64,000 bases of DNA from Streptomyces bottropensis ATCC 25435 (GTDB lineage: Bacteria; Actinomycetota; Actinomycetes; Streptomycetales; Streptomycetaceae): positions 8,701,519 to 8,765,518 of the forward strand of contig NZ_KB911581.1 in NCBI RefSeq assembly GCF_000383595.1, in the 5' to 3' direction. Each line of letters starts with the position of its first letter. Within the stretch, counting starts at the first letter, position 1. The position numbers and the translations under genes were made by a program. The notes beneath the pieces are model-generated. The model was not told where the DNA came from. It was given only the letters and a program-made list of their open reading frames with translations, and did no database searches. Of this stretch, positions 1 to 7,471 are shown piece by piece.

Positions 1-740
1 CGCAGGAAGCGGGCAAGGTCTTCGCGGACAGTGAAGGCGCCGGCGATGCCGCATACGCCGCCGAGAAGGCGGGCGGAGAAGTCGTGGGCAGTGCCCTTGA
101 GGTGGGTGTTGGTGTCGGGGTCGAGTTCGGTGGGCGCGCATCGGGCGGCGGTATCAGCGGGTAGGGGGCCGAAGCGGGTGGAGTTCATGCCCAGGGGCTG
201 CCAGGTCCGTTCCGTGGCGAGTTGGTCGAGGGGCTGGCCGGAGATGTGTTCGGTGAGGTAGCCGAGGATGAGCGCGGCCCGGTCGGTGTATTCGACAGCC
301 TCGCCCGGCGGGCGGTGCAGGGCTTCGTGCAGTGCGCCGTCGCGGATGTCCTGGGGGTCGGTGCCGTACAGGTTCTTCAGTTGGGCCCGTAGCGGGACGC
401 CTGCGGTGTGGGTGAGGAGTTGGCGGGCCGTCACGGCCGCGAGCGGGTGGCCGTCGACCTCCGGCCAGAACTCCCCGAGGGGAGTGTCGAGGTCGAGTTT
501 GCCTTCCTCCCACAGGGCTCCGACGGAGGACCAGACGGCAAGGATCTTGGTGAGGCTCGCGGCATCGAAGACGGTGTCGGGGCGCATCGGAGCATGCGGT
601 TCGTCGGGGTCGAGGACCCCGGTGGTGCCGTGGGTGTGGATGCCGGAGGCGTCGCCGACTGCCCAGACCGCGCCGGGGTAGATCTTGTCGCGGACGCCTT
701 CGTCGAGCAGGGCTTCAATGCGGTCGGTGCGGTTCGTCAT
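1..740 (-). CDS. Serine hydrolase (class C beta-lactamase family), 3' end cut by window
   Basis: The visible 246 or so residues belong to the beta-lactamase/transpeptidase-like serine hydrolases. The nucleophile motif SLTK lies at residues 62-65. A YTD motif near residue 150 replaces the usual YxN, and the family contexts LLTHTAG and LGM are present. There is no signal peptide, so it is probably cytoplasmic, unlike true beta-lactamases. The start ATG (738-740) has an AGGGAG ribosome binding site. It follows the glycosyltransferase gene by 100 bp in the same direction and probably belongs to the same operon, where it might hydrolyse an ester or amide in a small-molecule product. The C-terminal third with the KTG-type motif lies outside the window. 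The family is clear; the substrate is unknown. Confidence 0.85.
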   Translation of the reverse strand, partial: MTNRTDRIEALLDEGVRDKIYPGAVWAVGDASGIHTHGTTGVLDPDEPHAPMRPDTVFDAASLTKILAVWSSVGALWEEGKLDLDTPLGEFWPEVDGHPLAAVTARQLLTHTAGVPLRAQLKNLYGTDPQDIRDGALHEALHRPPGEAVEYTDRAALILGYLTEHISGQPLDQLATERTWQPLGMNSTRFGPLPADTAARCAPTELDPDTNTHLKGTAHDFSARLLGGVCGIAGAFTVREDLARFL

Positions 741-840
741 GGTCTCCCTGTTCGCCGTGGGCATCCCGCCGGTCAGCGTAGTGACGGGGGTGGGTGGGGT
801 GTGGCAATGGCGTGTCGGACATCGGCTGGCCAGGGTGGTT

Positions 841-1956
841 CTAGGTGAGTCGGCGGCCCAGATCGGTCAGGGCCTGGGCGGTGGCGGAGAGCGGGTAGCG
901 GGCGGCGTTCGCGTAGCCCGCTTGTCGCAGAGCCGGGATCAGGCCAGGTGTCGTGCGTAGCCGGTCCAGGTCGCGGGCGAGAGCGGCGGGATTGGTGAAG
1001 TCGGTTGCCACGCCGGAGGCGGCGAGGGCTTCGCTGAGGCCGGGTACGGGTTGATAGAGGACAGGGACGCCGCAGGCTTGGGCCTCCAGTGCGACCAGGC
1101 CCATGGCCTCCAGGGTGGTGGAAGGCATGACCAGTAGGTCGTGCTCGGTGAAGGTCTTCCACAGCTGTGGACGGCGGAGCCAGCCGAGGTAGCGGGCTCG
1201 TACGCCGGCTCGTTGCAGGAGTGGGGTCAGAACGTGGAACTGGGCTTGGGGTGCGGCCATGCTCAGTTCGACGCCCGGCACCGAGGCCAGGCTCTTCACC
1301 AGGGCCTCGACGCCCTTCTCGGCCGTGAGTCGACCCGCGTACAGCAGCCGCAGATGGCTCGTCGGAGAGCGGGGAGGCTGGGCCGGTGGGTCGGTGATCA
1401 GGTGGTCGGGGATGCCCCAGGGGATGTGGGTGATCTTGCGGCGGTTGACCAGTGGGACGATTTTGCGGAGTTGGTCGGCCATCGCGCTGGTGGGGACGAC
1501 GATGGCGTCGGCGGCCTTTGTCGTCTCGCGCAGCACCTGGAGCTGGTCGCGGTGGGCCTCGGCGAAGAGCAGGTCGGTGCCGTGGACCAGGGCGATGCGG
1601 GGGTGTGCGGGGAGGGCTCGGATCAGGGCGGGGGTGGCGCCGAAGGTGAGGTGCTGCAGGTGCAGAACGTCGATCCGGGTCGGGTCGATCGCGGCTGCCA
1701 GAGCCGAGCGAAGGGCGGCGACGTATTGGCTGAAGGCTTGGCCCTCCAGGCACTTCCCGGGGACTTGGAGGAGGTCGAGGCCGGCCGGGAGGTGAGGTCG
1801 CGGGCCGGTAGGGGCGAGCATGAACGCCCGTGCGGGGATGAGTGGTTGCTCGCCCGTGTAGAGGTCGAGGAAGAGTTCGACGCTGCCTCCCGGGGTTCCG
1901 GCGGGCAGGTCCAGCAGGGTGGCGGCCAGCGGCGCGGTGGTCGGTTGCGGGGTCAC
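841..1956 (-). CDS. GT4-family glycosyltransferase
   Basis: This 371-residue protein has the two-domain GT-B architecture. The N-terminal half carries HLQHLTFGATP and an HGTDLL motif of the acceptor side. The C-terminal half has an RLTAEKGVEAL strand and the family 4 signature around EAMGLVALEAQACG, with the paired Glu residues that bind the sugar nucleotide. It should transfer a sugar from a nucleotide sugar donor; acceptor and sugar cannot be told from sequence. It starts with GTG at 1954-1956, which overlaps the stop of the upstream deaminase-like gene by 4 nt (GTGA), so translation is coupled. No signal peptide or membrane segment is visible, so the acceptor is probably soluble. In this operon a nucleoside or enolpyruvyl-derived small molecule is a plausible acceptor, which is inference. 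Confidence 0.85.
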   Translation of the reverse strand: MTPQPTTAPLAATLLDLPAGTPGGSVELFLDLYTGEQPLIPARAFMLAPTGPRPHLPAGLDLLQVPGKCLEGQAFSQYVAALRSALAAAIDPTRIDVLHLQHLTFGATPALIRALPAHPRIALVHGTDLLFAEAHRDQLQVLRETTKAADAIVVPTSAMADQLRKIVPLVNRRKITHIPWGIPDHLITDPPAQPPRSPTSHLRLLYAGRLTAEKGVEALVKSLASVPGVELSMAAPQAQFHVLTPLLQRAGVRARYLGWLRRPQLWKTFTEHDLLVMPSTTLEAMGLVALEAQACGVPVLYQPVPGLSEALAASGVATDFTNPAALARDLDRLRTTPGLIPALRQAGYANAARYPLSATAQALTDLGRRLT

Positions 1957-2489
1957 CGGACTCCTCCGGGGATCTCTTCGTAGAGGCGGGAGATGTCGAT
2001 GCCGTCCGTCGCCGCGTACTTGGCGTCCTGCTGCTGGTAGCTGGCCGGTGTGCCGAAGGCGCTGAGGAAGACAAGCTTGCCGAAGGTCATGCCCGCGTAG
2101 ATGCGAACCGGCCGGGCGGCACGGATCTCCAGGGTCCAGCGGATGGCGTGACCTTGGTGGCCGAGGGGGGCGGAGACGTGGACCCAGATACCGAGCGCGC
2201 CGATGGTTCGGTCGCCGTTGAGCATCTGCGCGTACGTCTCGGAGCCGGTCCTCTCCAGCGTGACGCCGAGGTAGAGGGAGCCGGGCTTCAACACCAGGCC
2301 CGCAGCCGGGATGGTCTGCTCGGTGAACTCGGTCGGGACGGCTGCGTCCAGGTCGCCGTCGCAGACCCGGATGGTGTCGCCGAGCCGCCAGTCGTAGGCG
2401 TTCGGGGAGAGACGGGCGGGGTCGTACGGGTCGATCGTGATCTCGCCTGCCTGGAGGGCTGCGTTGATCGCCGGGCCGGTGAGGATCAC
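1953..2489 (-). CDS. dCTP deaminase-like protein, copy 2 (substrate-loop motif degenerate, catalytic Glu kept)
   Basis: This 178-residue protein has the dCTP deaminase/dUTPase fold: SPNAYDWRLG near residues 28-37, VLKPGSLYLG near 66-75, and WTLEIRAARPVRIYAGM near 118-134. The Glu of the TLE motif (E121), the catalytic Glu of Dcd, is kept. The phosphate- and base-binding loop, normally GRSSxxR, reads GDRTIGA at residues 92-98, so the Arg-Ser-Ser is lost. The chosen start is GTG at 2487-2489, which overlaps the stop of copy 1 (GTGA); a longer frame reading into copy 1 is spurious. Together with copy 1, whose defect is the reverse, it may form a heteromer with shared active sites. Alternatively it may have become a nucleotide-binding protein with no deaminase activity. 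Confidence 0.82.
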   Translation of the reverse strand: MILTGPAINAALQAGEITIDPYDPARLSPNAYDWRLGDTIRVCDGDLDAAVPTEFTEQTIPAAGLVLKPGSLYLGVTLERTGSETYAQMLNGDRTIGALGIWVHVSAPLGHQGHAIRWTLEIRAARPVRIYAGMTFGKLVFLSAFGTPASYQQQDAKYAATDGIDISRLYEEIPGGVR

Positions 2490-3025
2490 GAGGCGACCGC
2501 TTTGAGCCGGGCCGCGTCGCGCCAGTAGGCGGACGGCTGCGGGCCTACGGCGGCCTGGTACTTGCCCTGGTAAAGGGCGATGGCGCCGGTGGAGACGAAG
2601 AACATGATCTGCCCGATCCGCATGCCCGCGTACACCCGTAGCGGGCGGATCGGGGAGAGCATCAGCGTCCACTGGCCGTGGAAGCCGATGTCGCCGATCG
2701 GCGCGGTGATCTCGACGAACAGCCCGAGCCTGCCGACGGAAGAGCGGCCGAACAACAGCGGTACGAAGGAGTCGGAGCCAACCTGTTCGACGGTGTGCCC
2801 GAGGTACAGCTCGCCGGGCTGGAGCACGTATCCGCTCTTCCCGATCGTGACCTCGCGGGTGGGGTTGGGGCGGCGGGCGTCGATCACGGTGTCGGTGTAG
2901 GTCAGCAGGGTGGGGCCGAGGCGGACGTTGTAGCTGTTGGGGTTGACCTGTTCCGGTTCGAAGGGCGCGATGGTCAGGCGTCCGTCGTGGGCAGCGGCGG
3001 TGATCTCGGGCCCGGTGAGGATCAT
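2486..3025 (-). CDS. dCTP deaminase-like protein, copy 1 (GRSS loop kept, catalytic Glu replaced by Met)
   Basis: This 179-residue member of the dCTP deaminase family has NPNSYNVRLG (28-37), VLQPGELYLG (67-76), the substrate loop GRSSVGR (93-99), GFHGQWTLML (114-123) and YQGKYQ near the C terminus. In known dCTP deaminases the TLEL segment supplies the catalytic Glu; here the residue is Met122. It should therefore bind a nucleotide but not deaminate alone. The ATG start (3023-3025) overlaps the stop of the nucleotidase gene by 4 nt (ATGA). It is paralogous to the next gene, which kept the Glu and lost the GRSS loop. Because family active sites are built from neighbouring subunits, the pair could complement each other in a mixed trimer or hexamer. 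Confidence 0.85.
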   Translation of the reverse strand: MILTGPEITAAAHDGRLTIAPFEPEQVNPNSYNVRLGPTLLTYTDTVIDARRPNPTREVTIGKSGYVLQPGELYLGHTVEQVGSDSFVPLLFGRSSVGRLGLFVEITAPIGDIGFHGQWTLMLSPIRPLRVYAGMRIGQIMFFVSTGAIALYQGKYQAAVGPQPSAYWRDAARLKAVAS

Positions 3026-4257
3026 TGCTCGCCTCCTGTAGCAGTGTCGTCAGCGCCAGCCAGGGGTGTGACCAGGACGCTTCGTACGGCTTGGCCGAGC
3101 CGTAGTCCGGCTTGATGGGTTCGTCCGCCGAGGTGGCTGTCGGCGAGGTAGTCAGTCGTCAACACGCTCCTCGTCGCCGGGGGCAGAGGAGTGGGAGCGA
3201 CGACCAGAGGACCGGCACGGTCCGTGACGTGGCCGAGCAACTGCTCGTGGTCCTGGGCATGATCGTCGGGGAGGCGAGCGTGGACGAGCCGATTGTCGAA
3301 GGGCTCGATGGTCAGCAGGTCGCCGAGGGTGAGCACTTCTCCGAGCGGCGTGGAACGCAGGGCAGTCTCGTTGAGGACGACCGCGTCGGCGCCGAGACCC
3401 GAGTGCAGTCGGCCGGCGACATCTGCCAGTAACTGGCGCCGGTCCAACGGGCCATTGCGGTAGGGCCCGTTCACGATGCCGAGCGGGCTCGCGAGCGTCC
3501 GGCCGACAAGCGCGATCTTGTCTCGCACCGTGGCGAGGCCCTCGGGCAGCCCGTGCGAGCTGGGGAAGGTGCCTGTGCGGGCGGCCCAGCCGGTTCCGAT
3601 GGGCTCTGCGGTGGCGTACCCGATGCCGAGTTCGCGTCCCTTGACCACGAGGGTGTCGCCGACAGCTACGGGTCCATACGTGTCGCTGTGGCAGTGCCCG
3701 GAGAAGATGATGTCCGCGAAGGGGCAGGCGGCGGCCAGCTTCAGGTCCTCATCGAAGCCGGAGTGGGACAGCACGATCCAGGCGTCGGCGCGGTGGTGAT
3801 GTTCAAGCATCACCTCGCGCAGGGCCTGAGCAGGGTCGATGACGTGGTGACCGATGCGGTCGCCGGCGGGGATCGCGTTGAACGCCTGGGTGCCGATCAC
3901 TGCGGTGACGGCGACGCGTCGGCCGGCGATCCGCTCGATGCGTACGCGATCGAAGAGGGGCTTACCGTCGTCGTCGGTCGTGTTGGCGCACACGGTCATC
4001 TCGTGCAGCCCCGGCTCGAAATGGTGCCGCCAACCGTGATTCCCCGGGGCCAGCAGGTCGTAGAGGCTGGTGAGGATCTCGCGCTCGATCTGGCCCTGGC
4101 CGAGGCGGTAGAAGCCGCTGCCTTCGAAGAAGTCGCCGCAGTCCACGATCAGGCTCTCGGCCCTCGCGGCGTGGAGATGGGCGAGCATCGGTGCGGGGGA
4201 GGCGAAGGCGGAGTGGACGTCCGTCGTGGCGATGATCCGCCGTAACTGCCGGTTCAT
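3022..4257 (-). CDS. UshA/CpdB-type 5'-nucleotidase, probably cytosolic
   Basis: This 411-residue protein has both domains of the 5'-nucleotidase family. The N-terminal calcineurin-like metal site shows D13/H15 (TTDVHS), D42 (CGDFF), N73/H74 (GNHGW), H165 (SHSG) and H188/H190 (GHCH). The C-terminal substrate domain includes VVLNETALR and IEPFDNRL. Family members hydrolyse nucleoside phosphates or cyclic nucleotides at a two-metal centre. Most are secreted; this one begins MNRQLRRIIATTDVH with no signal peptide, so it likely acts inside the cell. Start ATG 4255-4257 overlaps the upstream enolpyruvyl transferase stop (ATGA); the longer open frame to 4725 is a shadow. In the operon it could dephosphorylate a nucleotide intermediate. 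Confidence 0.85.
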   Translation of the reverse strand: MNRQLRRIIATTDVHSAFASPAPMLAHLHAARAESLIVDCGDFFEGSGFYRLGQGQIEREILTSLYDLLAPGNHGWRHHFEPGLHEMTVCANTTDDDGKPLFDRVRIERIAGRRVAVTAVIGTQAFNAIPAGDRIGHHVIDPAQALREVMLEHHHRADAWIVLSHSGFDEDLKLAAACPFADIIFSGHCHSDTYGPVAVGDTLVVKGRELGIGYATAEPIGTGWAARTGTFPSSHGLPEGLATVRDKIALVGRTLASPLGIVNGPYRNGPLDRRQLLADVAGRLHSGLGADAVVLNETALRSTPLGEVLTLGDLLTIEPFDNRLVHARLPDDHAQDHEQLLGHVTDRAGPLVVAPTPLPPATRSVLTTDYLADSHLGGRTHQAGLRLGQAVRSVLVTPLAGADDTATGGEQ

Positions 4258-5573
4258 GGCGTGACCTCGCAGATGTCGGCGCCGAGGGCATACAGCTTGG
4301 TGGGAAGGTCGGCGTGGCCGCGTCGGAGCTGCTCCAGGCCGCCCAGGGTGGTGACGCCGTGCGCTGTCAGGCCGGCGATGAGCAGGGCGGAACCCGTGCG
4401 GATGTCGGTGGCCTCCACGCCAGCTCCGGTCAACTGCTGCGGACCGGTGAGACGGCACTTGGTCGGCGACAGCTCGTGGATCACGGCACCGAGACGCGTC
4501 AGCTGTGGCAGCAGGTTGCCGTGGCGGCCGGGGTTGATCGTGTCGGAGAAGAGGTGCGTACCGGGGCGAGTGAGGGCCAAGGCCATCAAGGACGGCTCGA
4601 AATCGGCATCCAGGCCCCCGGGGGCGAGGGAAGCGATGGCCCGCAGAGACCGGCTGGTGGGACGGGTTGCTCGTGCTCGGACGGTGAGCACGTCGTCCTC
4701 GGTGTCGGCGGGAACCCCGAGCCACCGCAAGGCCCTGACCAGGGGGACGACATCGTCACCGCGTACACCACAGATGCGTGCGTCGCCGCCTGTGACCGCG
4801 ACCGCGCAGGCCAAGGTCCCGGCCTCGATCTTGTCCCCGGGCACCCGCCAGACGATGGTCTCCATGGGAGCGGCAAAAGGCGGCGCGAGAGCAAGAAGCG
4901 CCTCACTGACTCGGCACTGCCAGCCAGCCGTCCGCACCGCCTCAACAACAGCCAGCACTTCCGGTGAGAGGTTGGGCATCCCCAGCCGCAGTGGCCGTCC
5001 GGCCACGACCGCGCGCAGGAGAGCAGCGATGGTCGCGCCTCGGGAGCGGAAGGGCAACATGATCGAGACCGTTTCGGCCCGGGTGCTGGCTGCTTCCACG
5101 ACATAGCCGTGGTCGTCGACGGTCGTGCGGTCCCCGAATCGTTCGTAGACCTTGAAGTGCTGCTCCATGCCGCGTTCCCCGATCCGGCAGCCCCCCGGCC
5201 AGGGGAGCCGCGCCCGCCCGTACAAGCCCAGCAGAGCGGGGACAAGGTAGTACGAGGCCCGGATGCGGGCGGCGATGTCAAGGTCGGACCCGGCTTGGGA
5301 CTTGTCGCTCGGCAGGATCATCGCGGTGTGCGGGTCGCTGACGGGGCGGGCCGTGTGCCAGCCAGCCTGGTGGAGCAAGGTGAGCATCGTCTCGACGTCG
5401 GCGTTGGCCGGGACGTTGCCCACGTGCACCGGACAGTGCAGGGCCGCAGCTACGGCCAAAAGCGGCAGGGCTGCGTTCTTGGACCCGTCGACCGTCACGG
5501 AACCGGTGAGAGGGCTCCCGGGTCGGATGGCCACCACTTCGGCGGCGCCTGGAGGGATCCGTACGGCTGTCAA
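4254..5573 (-). CDS. Enolpyruvyl transferase, MurA/NikO-like
   Basis: This 439-residue protein of the EPSP synthase/MurA family should transfer enolpyruvate from PEP to a hydroxyl group. It keeps the MurA substrate Lys-Asn (SKNAALP, K32/N33), the active-site Cys loop PGGCRIGERG (C129), the Arg of TDIRTG (R392) and the Arg of LRRGH (R417 or R418). The MurA segment PTDMQAQ with the proton-relaying Asp is not recognisable; residues 322-330 read DADFEPSLM. It is therefore probably not the housekeeping peptidoglycan enzyme. The nucleoside-antibiotic enzymes NikO and PolA are relatives that act on UMP, and the neighbouring nucleotidase and deaminase-like genes suit a nucleotide acceptor (inference). 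The start is TTG at 5571-5573, 7 nt after AAGGAG and 3 nt after the preceding stop. Confidence 0.82.
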   Translation of the reverse strand: MTAVRIPPGAAEVVAIRPGSPLTGSVTVDGSKNAALPLLAVAAALHCPVHVGNVPANADVETMLTLLHQAGWHTARPVSDPHTAMILPSDKSQAGSDLDIAARIRASYYLVPALLGLYGRARLPWPGGCRIGERGMEQHFKVYERFGDRTTVDDHGYVVEAASTRAETVSIMLPFRSRGATIAALLRAVVAGRPLRLGMPNLSPEVLAVVEAVRTAGWQCRVSEALLALAPPFAAPMETIVWRVPGDKIEAGTLACAVAVTGGDARICGVRGDDVVPLVRALRWLGVPADTEDDVLTVRARATRPTSRSLRAIASLAPGGLDADFEPSLMALALTRPGTHLFSDTINPGRHGNLLPQLTRLGAVIHELSPTKCRLTGPQQLTGAGVEATDIRTGSALLIAGLTAHGVTTLGGLEQLRRGHADLPTKLYALGADICEVTP

Positions 5574-5576
5574 CCG

Positions 5577-6008
5577 TCAACTCCTTTGCAGAGGAACGTG
5601 TCGTGAGGGCTGGGCTGGGGCGCCGACCTTGAACTCGGCCCAGCAGCGTTTGCCGGACGGCAGCGGATCGACTCCGTGGCGATCAGCCAGGGCGGCGACG
5701 AGGAACAAGCCGCGACCGCCCTCTGCCTCCATGTCCGGCAGTCCGGCTCGTGGGACCTTGCGGTCGGCATCGGTCACCTCGATCAGCAGACGCTCGCCGT
5801 TGAGGCGGGCGCCGGCCGAGATCGGGCCCTCGCCCGCGTGCCGCACCGCGTTCGTCAGCAGTTCGGCGGCGACCAGCTCTGCCGTGCTCAGCAGGTCCTG
5901 GTCGAGGGAGGCGTCCCAGCGCCGTATCCCGTTCGCGAGCCGCCGCCGCGCGGAGCGGGCGGCGGCAGGTGTGCCGTGAACGGAGAATCGGATCTGGTGC
6001 GCTTCCAT
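5577..6008 (-). CDS. RsbW-like ATP-binding protein (HATPase_c_2)
   Basis: This 143-residue GHKL-fold protein of the anti-sigma/serine-kinase type is common in Streptomyces. It shows the N box AAELLTNAVRH (N53), a G1-like EVTDADRKVP and a GRGLFLVAALAD G2 box. It could bind ATP and regulate a sigma factor, an anti-anti-sigma protein or the adjacent XRE regulator. The start ATG at 6006-6008 has a strong AGGAGG; an upstream in-frame GTG has none. It is the first gene of the operon running down to position 1, ends 3 nt before the enolpyruvyl transferase start, and is divergent from the XRE gene. Such XRE/ATPase pairs are frequent in Streptomyces; the partner here is inferred from position only. 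Confidence 0.83.
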   Translation of the reverse strand: MEAHQIRFSVHGTPAAARSARRRLANGIRRWDASLDQDLLSTAELVAAELLTNAVRHAGEGPISAGARLNGERLLIEVTDADRKVPRAGLPDMEAEGGRGLFLVAALADRHGVDPLPSGKRCWAEFKVGAPAQPSRHVPLQRS

Positions 6009-6084
6009 GAGCTGCCTCCTGGATCGGTGCGGCTGCTCCACGCAACCGCTCCGGAGGCGAGCGGGACTACGCCGTGTGCCGGGG

Positions 6085-6142
6085 CTGCATCACTTATGCA
6101 GGAGCCGCATCGCGGTGAATTGCCGCTCGGTTACGCTCGGTT
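6085..6142. promoter_or_regulatory. Divergent control region with inverted and direct repeats
   Basis: The 167-bp region 6009-6175 separates the leftward operon from the rightward XRE gene. It contains a perfect inverted repeat CTGCAT-CACTT-ATGCAG (6085-6101) and a direct repeat of CGCTCGGTT (6124-6132 and 6134-6142). These are candidate operators for the XRE protein, but no binding data exist and promoters were not assigned. Confidence 0.45.
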
Positions 6143-6175
6143 GAGCAGGCAGGATCGGCGACGGCAGGAGGGGCC

Positions 6176-7471
6176 GTGGCACAGATGGCCGAAGAACAGA
6201 GCGAGGCGAGACGGATCGGCGAAGTGATCCGTCAGGCACGCGTGTTACAGCGGCGCTCGCAAAAAGATGTGGCCGCCGCACTGGGGTATCACCAGTCGAA
6301 GGTGAGCCGTCTGGAGAGCGGCAGGGGCACGGAGGACGTGCGCACGCTGCGCGAGGTCGCGCAGGCGCTGGACATTCCAGCGCACCGTCTCGGCCTCGCC
6401 GCCGCATCTGACACCGGCCCCGCCGCTGAGCCCGGAGCAGAGGACATGCACCGCCGTACCTTCCTTGCCGCGAGCGTGGCCGCGCTCGCGGCTCCACCGC
6501 CGTCATCGTCGTCGACCACCGCGCATCACGACCTGATCCGGGTCCTGATGCCGGGCACGAGCCCCGCCGCCACCGGGCAAGCCTTGGGCATCGACGAGTT
6601 GCGGACCCGGGTGCGGGCAGTACGCCGGATGTTCTACGTGTGCGACTACGTGGAACTGGAGCAGACCCTGCCGGGGCTGATCGCCGACCTGCGCCAGGCC
6701 GCCGGCGGTGGCTCCTCCTGCTCGGCGGAGGCGTCCGGGCTGCTCGCGACCGCGTACCAGACCTCGGTAAGCCTGCTGCTGAAACGAGCCGACCAGGGCA
6801 ACGCCTGGCTCGCGGCCGGTCGGGCCATGGCCGAGGCGGAACGATCCGGAGACCCGGTCGTCCTAGCCGCCAGCGTCCGCGTGCACGCCCACGTCCTCGT
6901 ACGGGACAAGCACACCGCCCAGGCCGTGAACATGGTCCGCCACACCGCCGACCAGCTCACCGGCTCCTACGACCAGCGCTCCCCCCGCTACCTGGCGGCG
7001 GTCGGACTGCTCCTGCTGCGCGGGGCGACCGCCGCCAGCAGAAACGGCGACCGCGACACCACCCAGGACTTCCTCACCGAGGCCAAGGAAGTGGCCCGCT
7101 ACGTCGCCTTCGACCAACCGGACGCCTGGGCGAACTTCAGCCCCACCAACGTCGCCCTGCACGAGCTCAGCGCGGCCGTCTCCTTCGGCGACGCCGGCAT
7201 CGCCCTGCAGACCGCACGCCCCCTCATGCGCCGGCACATTCCCGTCCCCGAGCGCCGAGCCGCCCTCTGGGTGGAGACCGCCCGCGCCTACAGTCAGCAG
7301 GGCAGACTCGCCGACGGCTACCAGGCCCTGCGCATCGCCGAAAGCTGCGCGGCACAGGACATCCGCCGCCCGGCCGTACGCGAACTGGTCGCCGACATGG
7401 CAGCCCGCGACCGCCGCCGGGCCCTGCCCGAACTGCACCACTTCAGCCGCCAACTGGGAGTGCCCGCGTGA
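6176..7471 (+). CDS. XRE-family regulator with C-terminal TPR-like domain
   Basis: This 431-residue protein has an N-terminal helix-turn-helix of the XRE/Cro type (about residues 10-65, with SQKDVAAALGYHQSKVSRLE). A short linker follows, with RRTFLAASVAALAA near residue 90. The long alpha-helical C-terminal part has features of TPR repeats, as in other Streptomyces XRE regulators. It starts with GTG at 6176 behind GGCAGGAGGGG. Its stop overlaps the flavoprotein start (GTGA), so the two are translated together. It probably controls the divergent operon and its own. The signal it senses is unknown. Confidence 0.85.
   Translation: MAQMAEEQSEARRIGEVIRQARVLQRRSQKDVAAALGYHQSKVSRLESGRGTEDVRTLREVAQALDIPAHRLGLAAASDTGPAAEPGAEDMHRRTFLAASVAALAAPPPSSSSTTAHHDLIRVLMPGTSPAATGQALGIDELRTRVRAVRRMFYVCDYVELEQTLPGLIADLRQAAGGGSSCSAEASGLLATAYQTSVSLLLKRADQGNAWLAAGRAMAEAERSGDPVVLAASVRVHAHVLVRDKHTAQAVNMVRHTADQLTGSYDQRSPRYLAAVGLLLLRGATAASRNGDRDTTQDFLTEAKEVARYVAFDQPDAWANFSPTNVALHELSAAVSFGDAGIALQTARPLMRRHIPVPERRAALWVETARAYSQQGRLADGYQALRIAESCAAQDIRRPAVRELVADMAARDRRRALPELHHFSRQLGVPA

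Noticed and set aside
4258..4725. N-terminal extension of the 5'-nucleotidase gene
   Set aside because: It overlaps the enolpyruvyl transferase frame, is Arg/Pro-rich and lacks a ribosome binding site; the ATG at 4257 overlaps the preceding stop as in the rest of the operon.
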